Source: Forficula auricularia (Eukaryota > Arthropoda > Insecta > Dermaptera > Forficulidae). Taken from it: 64,000 bases of DNA. The stretch spans positions 3,752,802 to 3,816,801 of the forward strand of contig JALMQS010000068.1 of assembly GCA_024734495.1 (NCBI GenBank). The letters run 5' to 3'. The notes beneath the pieces were generated by a model. That model saw only the letters and a program-made list of their open reading frames with translations, searched no databases and was not told the DNA's origin. Shown piece by piece: positions 9,753-21,998 of this stretch; position 1 is the stretch's first letter; each line of letters starts with the position of its first letter. Both the position numbers and the translations under genes were made by a program.

Positions 9753-11164
9753 TGACTGAATACATTTTTAAAGTATCATATTTCGTTTAAAGTAGAAATC
9801 TTCAAAAAAAAATGAAATTTGTTTTAAATAATTAAAAAAATATTTACCGATAAATCAATATTCTATATTATATATAGTAAATAATACGTATATATAATAT
9901 ATTATTCTGAGTGGATTTATTTTTTATTTTTCATTGGTTTAATTGAGTTTTTACATTATAATCTTTTTAAGCTTTATTGGATATCCTTTTTATTTTTAGG
10001 TTATAATAATTTTATTGAAATTAATAGAAATGAAAAGTTGATCCTGTTGAATTGAAAAATTCAAAAAAAATAGATTCAATTTAAATTCAATTAATGATAA
10101 TTTTACCATCTCTCGCTTAATTGGAATTTGCTATGAGATACAAAATCGGGGGGTGAATGAACTAAGACCGTGTTGTATGTTAAAGATATATTTTTAAAAG
10201 CATCTAGATATAGATACAATTTCTCTTCCGAAAGTCTATTTAGATACATATTTTCCCAAATATCTAGATACAAGATACATGTGCAGAAACAAAAAAATTC
10301 AAATCATTTAGATACCTAGTTGGATAATGTTTGCAAAAAACTTCAGAATTTTTCATTCCTAACAGATTTTATTCAAAATGCTTAAATTATATAAACTTAA
10401 TTTGAAATATACCTATACTAGAATTATAATAGGCGGGATTATTGATGAATGATATAGTCTTTTAAAAGGATTTGGGGTTAGAGATTGTTTTGTAGATTTT
10501 TAATTGGCTTAGATTTGTAGAGAGACAAACTACGTGACTAAACTCGCGCTATCTGACGGAACAAAAGGTTGGGCTTAAATAACAATTAAAATTAAAAAAA
10601 AATTGAATATGAAGATGTATCTTGTACCTTTTTTAAATAGATCACTCTGGAAATTGGGCCTAAATACTGATAGAGATGCAATATTTTTTAAAATTAGATA
10701 CTTTAAAATGTATCTTGAATATCTAGATAATTGTAACTCATTATTTAATAAAACTGTTTGAGATATATCCCGCCCCGATTATATGGGATCAAAAATAATG
10801 TTATAATAATATTACATCTATAATAGCCTGAATTTCAGAACGTGTTCCATGCAATCTTTCAGATAAGATTAAATTTTGAATAGACAAATGAGTAAATTAA
10901 ATTAACACATCGTTATATATTTCTGTAATGATTAATATTATTATGTGTATAAAAATATAATTTACATACTTGTTAAATAAATATTAATGTTCACAAACGT
11001 TAATAATTAAATTATTTAGTATCCGCTAATAGCCATGGGATTGGTTGGCTAAGTGGTTAATTTATTCAGTCTATCCTGTATAGTAGTTCAATGACATAAT
11101 GGAAGACTCAGCGTCGCCTGCGATTGGCAAGTATGCATTCAAAAGGAACAGCCAGTATTGTTGG
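9753..11164. other. AT-rich sequence with recurring TATCTAGATA-type motifs
   Basis: From about 10170 to 10740 the motif TATCTAGATACA or its relatives recurs at least six times on both strands, with CGTGTTGTATG at 10171 and CCCGCCCCGAT at 10772. This suggests a decayed transposon, possibly hAT, but ends and TSD are not clear. SINE-like GGTTGGCTAAGTGGTTAAT is at about 11043. No gene is seen. Confidence 0.4.
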
Positions 11165-11321
11165 TTGCATTTTTAATAAAGTTTAGGGAAAGCGGTGTTG
11201 GTTTATAGTGAAACATATTAGACACAGGAATTATTTAACGGGTTATAGTGGTGTTTCACAAAGAGGAAATAAAATTAAAAAATTAAAAAATCTTTCAAAT
11301 TATTTTGGAGATTTTTTATTT

Positions 11322-11363
11322 ATCTCTATACATATTTCGGGCTATGAACCCTTCATCAGGTTT
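11322..11363 (-). ncRNA. Hammerhead-like ribozyme, left arm
   Basis: On the minus strand CTGATGA (complement of 11353-11359), an extra A, GGGTTCATAGCCC as stem II, GAAA (complement of 11335-11338), a short ATA/TAT stem III, then GAG. All core bases are present. Stem I is short here because the 5' flank is AAAC. Confidence 0.6.
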
Positions 11364-11372
11364 AACAGAAAA

Positions 11373-11414
11373 CCTCCTGATGAAGGGTTCATAGCCCGAA
11401 ATATGTATAGAGAT
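11373..11414 (+). ncRNA. Hammerhead-like ribozyme, right arm
   Basis: CTGATGA at 11377-11383, GGG/CCC stem II, GAAA at 11398-11401, then ATATGTATA. CTC before the core pairs with GAG at 11410-11412. Cleavage is predicted after 11409 (NUH = AUA). Confidence 0.7.
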
Positions 11415-11899
11415 AAATAAAAAATCTCCAAAATAATTTAAAAGATTTTTTAATTTTTTAATTGCATTTTTAGGCTCAAAATATTTATTAAAAAATATTT
11501 GATCATTAATTGAATCCGTCATTTCAAAAATCATTTAAGTCAAGATTTTTCCAAACATGCTTTTTTTGTCGCCAACACTTTCTTAAAGCTAAACCCATGC
11601 ACGTCAGTACATTCCTTCTTCTTCAAACAGTAGGTACTCCGAAGCCGTCGTCATTGCTTAAACGACACAAGTCACATAATATGATTGTTTTGTTCAAATT
11701 TAATACCACCTAACCCTGTTTATTGCTAAAAAACATAAGTCAAGAATAGTTTTTCGAATTTTTTGCTTAAATTATTATTTATCTATGAAGATTATTCGAT
11801 ATTCACAAACTTTTAAGTCCAAACACTACCATATTTAGCATTCATGAAGATAAACATCAATAATATATCAAATTTATATTATATATATTATTTATTTGT

Positions 11900-11942
11900 T
11901 TGAGACTATAGTTTCGAAGGCTTGGCCTTCATCATCAGTCTT
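11900..11942 (-). ncRNA. Hammerhead-like ribozyme with canonical GUC site (family C type)
   Basis: Minus strand: CTGATGA (complement of 11932-11938), T, GAAGGC-CAA-GCCTTC stem II of 6 bp, GAAAC, loop TATA, GTC. AC pairs with GT in a 2-bp stem III. GA before the core pairs with TC after the GUC. This is the most textbook-like core in the window. No inverted partner is adjacent, so it is a single arm. Confidence 0.72.
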
Positions 11943-12118
11943 TTTAAATTATAAATATTACTTTTCATGGAGGTCAGTATCGCGTGGATATAAAAACTTT
12001 TAAATTAAATACTGGATTTAGCCCCAAAAATTTCTTGAAAATTCGTTTACTTGTGAATTACACAGTTTTTATTGATTCCTGAAAAGTTCTGATTGTGTAA
12101 CTTAGCTGGTTTTTAAAA

Positions 12119-12345
12119 TAACAGATTCAGTTCAATTTTAATCGCATCCAAGGTGGCAAGAGAATGCTGGGATGCCTTTCCACAAAAGCGATCCATATTC
12201 GAGACTACGATGAATTCGAGACTTGTACAGTGTCGTAAAATAGCTTCTGTCCTGGTCAAATTATACTTCATCCAATTCGTTTTGATTAATGAACAGTTGG
12301 TCCTCAAACAAGACTCTCTTTATACCCTACTAGCCGATCTGCATT
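12119..12345 (-). pseudogene. LINE reverse transcriptase C-terminal fragment
   Basis: Translating the minus strand across two frames gives LYKSRIHRSLEYGSLLW, then after a one-base shift near 12165 ASQHSLATLDAI. Together they match the conserved region after the RT catalytic core in jockey/CR1-class non-LTR elements (a Y-K-x-x-x-R-P-x-x-EY-x-x-x-W-x-GAS-x-x-x-L-x-x-LD-x-x-Q-like pattern). Only about 70 residues remain. There is no YADD box, no poly-A tail and no TSD in view. Overlapping plus-strand ORFs are shadows. Clade assignment is tentative. Confidence 0.6.
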
Positions 12346-12460
12346 TCCATTGTACTCGAACTTATCTTCTGGCGGGTCAATTCACTGAGCGCTGGTGCGC
12401 AAAACAAGGGCTAGATGAGAATTTTGGGCATTTTATTTGTCATACCGTAAATAGGAAGTA

Positions 12461-12919
12461 ATTAAATTAATCAAGACGGGATTGCATGGACATTAGCAAA
12501 AAGCCAAACTAGCTCTTTAGTCAGTTTAACTTCTAGATACTGGAATTCCGTCTCTGCTTTCATGTTCCCGAATCCTGGAACCTTGAACCTCCCCCCCTCC
12601 CCTTCTCTACTTGTGAATTCGTCACCCCTATGACATTTCCCCCTTCTCGATTCACTTCACTTGTTTTATTCCCGGGGGTGATAACATTTTGATTTTATTA
12701 TACCCGTTTGAAACCCTTGAGGACTCTCTTCATCCATTTTCTCAACCCTCTAAATATACCTACGCTCTCTTATTTTCTATTTTTGAAAATGTTTGATAAC
12801 TCAACCAACAATGATGTCTACCTGTAAGATTGTTTGCATACAAGCACTTTAAAGAGGATAGTCTGAACAACATAATCTATAATATTTTAGTTGGGCAAAC
12901 CATTTAAGTATTTCGCTAA
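12461..12919. other. Unassigned; CT-rich patch
   Basis: A pyrimidine-rich stretch around 12580-12680 stands out from the AT-rich background. No ORF or motif is recognised. Confidence 0.35.
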
Positions 12920-12922
12920 TTA

Positions 12923-13540
12923 CACTAATCAACAAAAATTTGACCCCCTAAAACAACAATGGATTCCAGTAGAGTTTTATACGTTGATTATCATGCAATT
13001 TCCTGTTTTTTTACAACACGTCAGAGTTTTGAGATATTATCGGTCAAAATGACGAAAAAGGCCATTTTGACCTATTTTTGAGTCCCATTAAATATTAAAC
13101 AGCAATATTTGAAATCAAAATAATTTGTTGACGTAATAGAAAACAGCTTTCTATTTGATTTTCAAATTACCACTTGTCTTTAGCTCAATTGGAACTCGAG
13201 TAATAACTAAAAAACTAAAACTACGTGATTATAAAGGCTAATAAACATCGGTAAAAATATAAGGTCTTAGTTTTTTAGTTATAACTCGAGTTCTAATTGA
13301 GCTAAAAACAAGTGGTAATTTGAAAATCAAAGAAATAGCTATTTTCTAATTTTGATTTCAAATATTGCTGTTTAATATTTGATGCCACTCGAAAATGGCC
13401 TTTTTCGTCATTTTGACCGATGATATCTCGGAACTCTGACGTGTTGTAAAAAATTTCATGATAATCAGGGTATAAAACATTAGTGGAATCCAGTGTTAGT
13501 TTTACGGGGTAAATTTTTGTTTAATTTTTGTCGACCAGTG
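12923..13540. mobile_element. CACTA-type palindromic element, 618 bp, TTA TSD
   Basis: Begins CACTAATCAACAAAAATTT and ends with the complement of CACTGGTCGACAAAAATT, flanked by TTA at 12920-12922 and 13541-13543. CACTR termini with 3-bp duplications are the hallmark of EnSpm/CACTA transposons. The whole element is a near-perfect inverted repeat with arms of about 290 bp: GTCAAAATGACGAAAAAGGCC in the left arm is answered by GGCCTTTTTCGTCATTTTGAC in the right, and the centre lies near 13225. There is no transposase, so it is non-autonomous. Confidence 0.85.
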
Positions 13541-13543
13541 TTA

Positions 13544-14261
13544 TAAGAGCAGTAATTAATTAAACAACAAGACTAAGTGTTTCTGTTCATTTTCGCTGAA
13601 AATTTTGTCAATGGGTCTGACACTTGTGACCCCGTAAGTATTAAAGTTAACGTTCTGTAAGCCTAACCTTTGAACGAGACTGATTGCAGATAACCCTAAA
13701 GGGTCATCTGGGCGATGGGGTCGCCACATCCCTACGCCAAAAATATAATGGGAAAATATACAAGCGATTAGAAGTATATATTCAGGAAATTCATAACTAT
13801 TCTTCAAAAAGTGAATGCATAATTTATATTCTTCAAAATTCAAGGATTAATTGTCACCCTTAATGAAATAAATTTAATTATTTTAATAAATTATTTTTTA
13901 AAGTAGAGGGTGTCGGAGACGATTTTATAAATTAAAATTGCTGAAAGAGTCCTTTATTTAATTTGAGATATTATAAATAATTTTGTTTAAGTACATGTTA
14001 GAAGGGCCTTCGGGACATGAACCCAAGAACCAAAAAACTAAGGCACCTCAGAAAAAATATTTTTGATTTTAAATTATCTATTAATGATAATTTATATAAA
14101 GATAAGTTTCAACTTAAACCAGTAATAAAGAGAAACAAAGAGGTTGTCCTCTGCTTGATGTAAATAAAGATACACACATATATATCAACCTCTGCTCCTT
14201 TCGGCAAAATTAATATTTTTCATTTAAAACCAGTAAGACACGGGAAAGCAAAAATCTCTCA
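13544..14261. other. Unassigned, with repeat scraps
   Basis: A family B-like piece (TTAGAAGGGCCTTCGGG, then AACCCAAGAACCAA) lies at about 13998-14030. A family C end (GGTTGTCCTCTGCTTGATGT) lies at about 14142, followed by a TCTGCTCCTTTCGGCAAAA motif. The 95-codon minus ORF at 13556-13843 has no recognisable domain. Confidence 0.4.
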
Positions 14262-14312
14262 GAATGAATGACGTTTCGACGATTTCGAATCGTTTTCAAG
14301 TATAGTGGAACA
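14262..14312 (-). ncRNA. Degenerate hammerhead-like sequence
   Basis: Minus strand: TTGAAAA where CTGANGA is expected, ACGATT-CGA-AATCGT stem II (6 bp), then CGAAACGTC. The 3' half and stem II are perfect, but the 5' core box is lost. Related by layout to the family E core; probably inactive. Confidence 0.4.
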
Positions 14313-14720
14313 GACTTGTATTGCACTGGAAAACTACTCCAGAAATAGGTGTCGAAACATCATTTTTCTTTTGAGATTTTCTCATTATAAATGTGCAATC
14401 CATGTGGTTTCTTTCGATAAGCAAATCAACCACCAAACCATTAAATGGACCATATTTCAATTTAATTCATTAAATAGTTTCGGTGACCAGTAGCTAACCA
14501 TTCAGAAGATCTAAAATAATGAAATAGTTTTTAAAATTATTTTGTTAAGTATACAAATAATTTGTAAAAAAAACAACTTAATGGGTGTATGAAAGTGTAT
14601 TATTATGATTTGTTTGTAAACATGACAAAATAATTAAAATAATTAAACAATATCCCAACGCCTCCCAATCGAACCCCGGCTGATTCTTTTGTCTATAATA
14701 AAAACAATCTTTTCTTCGTT

Positions 14721-14936
14721 CCCTAAATTTAAATTAAAATAATGTTTGAAGGAGACAATAAAAGTGTCTTCTACTGGAAAAATAAATTTCTTTCACACAT
14801 CAAATCCTGTGAATCAATTTTATTAGACTGATGAATAGGGCAAAGCCCTCGAAACTATACCCTCGTTATAAATAAATTAAAAAAAAAAAAAAAATCAGAA
14901 GAAAACACTCTTTTATTGTCTCCTTCAATTTAAGGG
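14721..14936. mobile_element. Hairpin element with hammerhead-like core (family D)
   Basis: Left arm TTGAAGGAGACAATAAAAG and right arm CTTTTATTGTCTCCTTCAA are inverted, with matching CCCTAAATTTAAA / TTTAAGGG outside. The middle holds a plus-strand core. A decayed relative with the same blocks is at about 40790-40990. No clear TSD was found. Confidence 0.65.
14824..14872 (+). ncRNA. Hammerhead-like core lacking the cleavage triplet
   Basis: CTGATGA at 14828-14834, AGGGC-AAA-GCCCT stem II and GAAAC at 14851-14855 are intact, followed by TATACCC where TATAGTC is expected from the 11.9-kb copy. The catalytic half is intact but the NUH site is mutated. Confidence 0.5.
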
Positions 14937-17369
14937 TTGAGAATGATAGAGACCAAAGCCACATTTTTTTCAAAAGTTGTTTTTTGGTGTAGTTTGCATT
15001 GGAAACACAAGTAGCAGATACTGGTAAAGTAGTGGAAGATAAAAGTCATAGATGGTAGTATCATAGTTAATGTGGTAGTATCATATCGTGATTTATAGAT
15101 TTTTTTTTAAACTTTCAATTTGCTCTCCTGAAAAAAAGTTAATTTGTGGCTTTGGACTTTATTATTCTTGACCCTTCAATTTATAAAAATTTTGCTACTC
15201 TCAGCAAAAAGAAACTTTCAATTTAAAATAGTGTTTCATTATATTAATACTTATGAAAATGGTCAACCAATGGTGACTGAAATTTTTTATTAAAAATTTA
15301 ATAAAAAAAAAAATAAAAAAAAAATGAATTATCTATTATTAAATTTGGTTCAATAGTAAAGCCAGAGGCAAAATACCTCATCTAGGCGATTTAAACAGAA
15401 ATTTTTCTACTGATGAAAAATCAGACCCTAGAATATAAACTCAATAGAGTATGTTGAAGTATGCAATGGCCTTTTGAAAAGGTTGATTTGAATACATACA
15501 GAATTTTTCATTTTAGGTTTTCATAAATTTAATAGCCGGAGGCTAGAAGCAAACGAAGCAAACAAGCATGTAGCAACCAGCAGGCCAAGAACAGATGAAT
15601 GGGCTCTTGGTCTGGTAAAAAAACGGATTTAAATATTTTTTTATTTTGTTTTATTTTTTATTTTTAAAAATTAAAAAACATAATACACCGAGACTAGAAG
15701 TGACAAGGAGTGTACTAGCAGTCAAAAACGAATAAACAGAATCCGCGTTTTCTCTATTTTATTTATTTTTTTGGTAAAATAATAAAAATTTCAACATGGA
15801 TTCAACTCAGATGTTCTAGCCCTATGGTTCGTGAGAGCCTCAGAATAATACAACATCTAATGGATGTATTATAAAATGGGATAAAAGCGCTCCGCAAGGG
15901 TAGCTAGATTTAAACTGTAACTAGTTACAGAGGTGGAACTATTAAATCGGGTTTTAGAATTGACCCATATGTAAAGAAGGGGCCCCCCCCCCCCCCTCCC
16001 CAAAACGCAAAACATTTATTTTTAGTTTTTTGTATTTTAATCCTAAAATATTCATTTTTGAGAATAGAAATTGGATTTATTTATATCAATATTATTATTT
16101 TGGAATTTTTGGACGAATCGTCAACTAAGTTTATGAGGGTGTCGAAAGATATTAATTAAATTTAATATTTATATTAGCTCTATATTTCAATTCGTAAATA
16201 GAATTTAAAATTGCTGACCTTAGGGCATTTTTAGAAACAGGCCCTTTTCGGGGGTACGGTACTCGTGAAAAAAAAGTATAAAGCTATATTCCATTTTTTG
16301 ACTTCAGTTTAAGTTATGGTCCAATTAAAAATAATTTTCCAAATTGGTAAGCTGTTTATTGGACTTCAGGGGAGTTGAAAAAAAAAAGAATTTAAATAAT
16401 TCGTTTTGGGCTTACTGGCCCGTAGTACAGTGTACACCCCTGTTCATTTTTAGCCTCCGGGTATTATTTATTTTTTTCAAAAATAATAAATTAAATATTT
16501 AAATCACTGGTTTTTTATGTCCGATGCTTAAAATAAAAAATTGAAATTTTTTTGAAAATTTTTTGGGCTTCATTAAAAGGTTTAAATGACACGTAATCGC
16601 TTAGGGATATTTAAGAGGGTTAGGTGGGAAAGAAAGAACAAAATGGATTCGAGTATTTCCCTCAATAATGAAAGAGTAGCATTACATAGAGTTGAGTAGA
16701 GGCAAACCAGCTATGTACTGATGATGGTATATTACTACGACTTTAATATGTTCAAAACTTATAAATATTTATACTTGCTCGGAATAAATAATACAGCCTT
16801 TTATGAATAAAGATATAAAGTTAAAGAGCTAATTGAATTTATATTAATTTTCAAATATTTTAATACAATAAGTATTATTATAATTAATTTCTGGACAAAT
16901 AAGTTTTGTTCATTCAAAGTGTATTTAATTATTTTTACTTACATACCTCTTAGGATGACGATTATTTTATTTTAAAATTACTTTTGTACTCGATATATTT
17001 CCATACTCCATGACTAAAAATAAAATCACCGACTTTTCTAACCAGAAATTGAATTAAAATAAGCCCTCATGCTTATTTTTAGTCATGAATAATTTCCTTA
17101 AATTTCCAATCAAAATAGAAGTTTTTTAATTTTGAATCAAAAAATAGAAAATCAGCGTGTACATAACATCATGACTGTTTTTAACACGAAATTTAATCAA
17201 AATAAGCGCCCATGCTTTTTTGTATTTTTAGCCATGGAAATTGTCCATACTCATGTGACTGGAACTAAATTAAGTGGGGGCGCGTTTTAATTAAAAATTA
17301 ATCGAAATAAACGCCGCTCTTTTATTTTTATTAATATAAGTATGGGAATTTATTAAGTATTAAAAAAAA
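14937..17369. other. Gene-free AT-rich region with repeat motifs
   Basis: No ORF is recognised. Visible features are a TGCTACTCTCAGCAAAAAG block at about 15193 (recurs elsewhere), a GGGG then 14-nt C run at 15979-15996, GTAACTAGTTAC palindrome at about 15920, and a degenerate repeat of the form TTAAAATAAGC..CATGCTT then TTTTTAGTCATG three times between 17030 and 17340. CTGATGATGG at about 16714 is followed by CGACTTT and is at best a very decayed ribozyme. Confidence 0.45.
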
Positions 17370-17600
17370 TTGGCGAGTCGGCTTGCCAGTACGCTAGATC
17401 GCCGACCGCTTCTGACTTGATGACGATGTTCAATCGGGAGGTCCAAGTTCGAGCCTTGCTCTCGTAAAAAATTCGAACGGCTAAAAACTTCGCTCCCTTA
17501 CTAACATTATTAACCCATGTTAAAAACTACCATACCCAATAGAAACTGTCTAAATGGACTTAGTATCCGATGCCAACCAAATAAAAATAAAAATTTATAT
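17370..17600 (+). mobile_element. SINE family S1, copy 1 (diverged)
   Basis: Shares its order of blocks with the copies at 35.8 and 50.1 kb: GATGACGATGTTCAA, CGGGAGGTC, a B-box remnant (AAGTTCGAGCC), TTCGAACGGCTAAAAACTTC, CTCCCTTACTAAC and TGTCTAAATGGACTT. The A-box side (GCTTGCCAGTACGCTAG) is degenerate. There is no clear TSD. Confidence 0.7.
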
Positions 17601-20128
17601 TCTACTTTTTATTTCATTTTGAAATAAGTGTTTTTTCCAGGTTTTATTTTAATATATATTTTTATTTTACATGTCAAATCACTTTTCTTGGTATATTTCC
17701 CTTCATTGCGAATTGGACTTTCTGTCATCCGATTGGATTTTTTTTCTGTACTATTGCAAATTCATTATAAAGTTGAAAAGTCGATTTTGAGTTAGAGTTT
17801 TCAGTGGCCTTTATACTAGCAAGTGCATTGCCATGTTATTTGAATTGGTTGAACTTTATTCTCGTTTCGACCACAAACATGGTACCTCGATCTTTTTAAC
17901 CAACGAACCACTTATGGCACTAAAAGTTCCTCCGAGTTTCGTTTGTTTTTATTTTTTTATTCCTCTTAATAGAAAAGAATTTAATCGCTTTGGATTTCTT
18001 TTTCATGACCATTTTTTTCTTGTTAATGGTGTTTGATTTTATTGTACAAAACGTTACAAGCTTTTGTAATAGTGTTATTCATGTTTTTGTTTATTATATA
18101 TAAATCTACATTCAAACATAACGGAAATATCATAAATTTCAATTTAGCCTGGTATTAGCCCTAAATGAAATTTATTCCATGAATTTAAAGCATGACAATA
18201 TCATTTTGCCTATATATGGTAAATAATATGAAATAACTCGCGATATTATTGAACAGATTATGTTTTTCATATTATAGAATCATTAAATTTATAAATGTTG
18301 TATCGCTTGTGATGGATGTTTGTCCGTCATGTCGGTATTGATCCGGAAAATTTATTCTTTTTCTCGAAGAAAAACACGATTTTTTGCCAAGATCATATTT
18401 TGATAAGATTTGCAAACGATTCGGATATTCTTTAATATATTTTTTTTCACTTTATTTCTTTAGTAGATATTTTTTTTTTTTTATTTTAAGAATAAATTTT
18501 AGTTTCAAATATTGAATTCGCTCAAAATTTTAAATACATATTTTTTGTTTAAATATTTCTAATAAGTTGATAAAATTATTTTCAGACTTATTTGGGTTGA
18601 ATAAGAGAAATGAAAGAAAAATACGAAGGGTGCAAAAAGATGGGTTATTTCAAGATATTTTAACGAAATTATATCTACATAAATACTCGTTTAAATAAAA
18701 TTTTCGTGGGAATAGAATTTGATTTTCCTATCTAAATCGAAAAATTACTCATTAGGAATATCCCTTTGTAAAACTTTCACCCTTGGTAAAGGGTGTAAAA
18801 AAAGATATTTCAATGAAATTATATTTTTTCATGTTCTATATAAGATAGTATTTTAAATAAATAAATGTGAAGGTGTTAGGGAAAAGGACCCTTATTTTCA
18901 CCTGGTCAAAATCGAGCCACAAACACAAATACTTTTCATGGAAAATAAATCAATCACAGTCTTGAAAAGTTGTAAAAAAGAATATGAAAAGTAGTGCTTC
19001 AGTTCAGCTTTCTAGTCCAAACCGTTCCCAGAATGGCAATACAACGGCTTTCACACTTGATGTATTAATAATTTTATTCAGATTACAAAATATCCATTTT
19101 TGAGATCGAAACACTATTTTATGAAATAATTATTAAATTAAAGAGTATTGTTTAGATTGAAAAAAATTACAAAAAATAATAACGACATAAGCTCTACTTT
19201 GTAAAGAATTTGTTATTAAAATTGCACAGAAAATACAAATTTTAAAATCAGGGGACATTATAATTTTTAAGATTATCCAAAACAGCAATATTTCCAGACA
19301 CAGACATTTTAAAACCACTTTTTAAACTCGTGAGGTCTTGTTCTATTCAAATCAAGAAATAAAAGTGAAAAATAATTTAAATATGTGTACATATGCAAAC
19401 ATTTATTTATTTATGTAAATTTATACGTGTACTGTATACAAAATGCATTCCTCTGAGAGAATATATAATATGAAAGCAATATATTAATATCTATTAATGA
19501 AATAATGAACTTACATGTGTGAATATCCTGGAAGATAAAGTAGAAGAACCGGCAAGTATCCTGTAAAAAAAAAATTAATATTCGGTAAAATAAAGAATAG
19601 AAGATTTAGCATACGGATTTTTATGTGGTTTGTCATAAGTACAAACAATGTTATACTCTATAACGAAAATCAACATCTCGATTGGTTTTAGAGTTATTGA
19701 ATTAGTATCTTAGATGATTTTTTTATGGTAATAGTTAGGGTGTTTGTAAATTTTAGTGACCTGGCAATGTTTGTCTGTGAACGGTTCAAGTTAAAAGGTT
19801 GAAACTAGGTTAAGAGGTGAAGTTTATTTGTATAAACAGTGTGTGCCAAATTTTAGCTCATTTATGGTACAAGATTTTGATAATTCCCGACACCACATAT
19901 AACGATTCAATTTTTTTCTGACTTTCTCCATTTTCGAATTAGAAGTTCCAAACCTAGATAGATAATAAATCTGAATTCCTTTCAAATAATGCACTCGAGG
20001 AGGAGGATCGTCATTTCGAAAACTTCCCACTCTATTACTTCACATTACTATATCAAATAACAGTCAGTCCAAAGCGAGGGGTGAACCGTGACCTATTATG
20101 CTGTACACCTACTTCCACTTGTACTTCT
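17601..20128. other. Gene-free AT-rich region
   Basis: Several ORFs of 60-70 codons (for example 17833-18036 plus, 19133-19318 minus) show no domain, signal or homologue I recognise. I see no convincing repeats or RNA motifs. Confidence 0.45.
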
Positions 20129-20325
20129 AAATATTTCCAAGTAATTCCAAATATTTTCAAGTACATCCAAATATTTCCAATCACTTCCAAATATTTCCAA
20201 GTACTTCCAAATATTTCCAAGTACTTTGAAATATTTCCAAGTACTTTCAAATATTTCCATGTACTTCCAAATATTTCCAAGTACTTCCAAATATTTCCAA
20301 GTACTTCCAAAATACTTCCAAAGAG
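20129..20325. repeat. Minisatellite, 20-bp unit, about 9 copies
   Basis: Units of AAATATTTCCAAGTACTTCC start every 20 bp from 20129 to about 20308 with one or two changes each, then decay. Because 20 is not a multiple of 3, frames cycle; the long ORFs on both strands (repeated YFQVLPNISK-like strings) are artefacts of the array. Flanks carry CACCTACTTCCA on both sides. Confidence 0.93.
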
Positions 20326-21946
20326 GTGTTCACCTACTTCCAATCGCGGATCACCCCTTGGCCAAAGTATTAACTCGGAAATTTTAATTTTTTTCCTTAT
20401 CGAATTTAAAAATGCCAGAAAAAACATTTCCTTTCATTTTTCTTACTAATTGTTTGTCTGTATGCCTGGATTTGGATATCCAAAATAACCCAAATTCGTG
20501 AAAAGTTAGTTCTGATACAAAATTTTTTATATTTTTTAGACAAATAACTGATTAGATTTTTGGCTTTCTTGTTGAAGAACTTCCGGTTAATCATGAAATA
20601 ATCAAATTGTTATATAAAAAGCTATCGAATTGATGTAGCTGTAATATCGTACTTGATTTCTCCTTATGAATCATCTCTGCTACTCTCAGCAAATTGTATC
20701 TTTCCCATTAAAACGTGAGTTCGTATTATCAAATTAAATCTGTGTACCAATTGTCTTTCTAAAACTCAAACCGTCCGCTGACAATAAAATCACTAAAATT
20801 CCAACGTACTGAGACTTGTTATTTTTTTTCAATTTTTAATAGAACTTGTCATCTCCCTATCAGTGGGGTCTGGGGAGGGAATTCATTGTAATGGAAATAG
20901 GGTCTAGAGAAATGAGAAATGTTGACCCTGGCAGGGCTTTACGACTTCCGACGACGGCTCTTGTCTTTCCTCTGCGTTGTTTATCGACTATCCGTTCCAG
21001 TCTATTTTCCTTCTCCAATCCAAACCTCTTCTTCTCTTCCACTATACTACTCCAAATCGGCATCCATCAAAATGAATTTCTTCCCTCGATATAATATATA
21101 ATAATATATATGAGAATGTGAATTGAACATCAATGATTTTTCTCGCCTCAATATTTATCGCTTCCTTACTTGTTGTTTTTTCGCCTGTTTATCACAATTG
21201 ATCTGTTTGGCAACCAAAAGAGATTCAAAGACTGACAACATATCAAAATAAAGACGACAGTTTCAACCGTTTCAAGGATTTTCTCTAAAAAATGATGAGA
21301 TATTTTTTTCCCTTTCGAAATGCCATAATAATGAATGTATAGATATACAAAAACAAACCTAGGTTATATATTTATTGGTAAAAATCAGAGGAGCTAGTTA
21401 ACGGAGAAATAAATGCTTAAGTGTTATTCTTTTATGGGAGAATACATTTTATTTTCCCGGTAACTTTCTGCCAATATATGTCAGGAGTGAATTCGCTTGA
21501 TTGGACATGTAATTATTAACTCTCTATAATTATTTGGAAGAGATGTCACACCTATCGTGATTTTCGCCAACACCAAAATTCGTGTAGAAAATAGCATATA
21601 AATAAGATGCTATTTTCTAAGATTCTAGCGAATTTAATATATTGGCCTATCGTCTGGTTGCTCTGTGTAACGAATAATACTTAATATTTTCACATAAAAC
21701 AAACTTTCTACAAGTTTTCGTTTTCGAGCTATCGTAGATAATAGAATTCAGTTACAAAAAATAAATACATAAGACCAAAAGAAAAATCAGCTTGATTTTC
21801 TCCAAGCTTTATAAATTTCTAAGTAAAAAAATCAAATTGAAAATTTTGAGTATATAAGTAGTATGTATTCCCATAACGATAATAAATTGTAACTTACAAT
21901 TGAAAAGAGTAAGCTTCCCGAGAGTAGAAGAAGTGATGGAATGATT
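20326..21946. other. Unassigned; one less AT-rich patch
   Basis: 20840-21070 is noticeably richer in C/T and GC (CTCTTCTTCTCTTCC), with open frames on both strands and no recognised protein. It may be low-copy host sequence. GATTTCTCCTTATGAATC at about 20656 matches a family C end, followed by TGCTACTCTCAGCAAA. Confidence 0.4.
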
Positions 21947-21998
21947 CATATGGAGAAATCCATGAGGTTGTCCTCTGCTTTATGTAAATAAACACATA

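Larger units (their letters stand above)
11176..11461. mobile_element. Family A-like hammerhead hairpin element, copy 4
   Basis: TTGCATTTTTA at 11165-11175 and 11462-11472 is an 11-bp TSD. The left end has the tail GCGGTGTTGGTTTATAGTGA. Arms 11273-11360 and 11376-11461 are almost perfectly complementary, leaving a loop of about 15 nt. Both arms carry intact cores facing away from each other, so transcripts of either strand would contain one. ORFs on both strands here arise from the palindrome. Confidence 0.85.

Noticed and set aside
11316..11534. 72-codon ORF and its plus-strand counterpart over the 11.2-kb hairpin
   Set aside because: Same palindrome read from both strands; the identical peptide ends show it is structural, not coding.
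12153..12461. 102-codon plus ORF
   Set aside because: Lies opposite the reverse-transcriptase relic; no domain in the plus frame.
15405..15425. CTGATGA followed by AAAATCAG
   Set aside because: No stem II and no GAAA at the right distance; chance heptamer.
20053..20449. Long ORFs on both strands with repeated YFQVLPNISK-like or WKYLEVLGNI-like strings
   Set aside because: They are translations of a 20-bp minisatellite; frames are open on both strands because of the repeat, not because of a protein.
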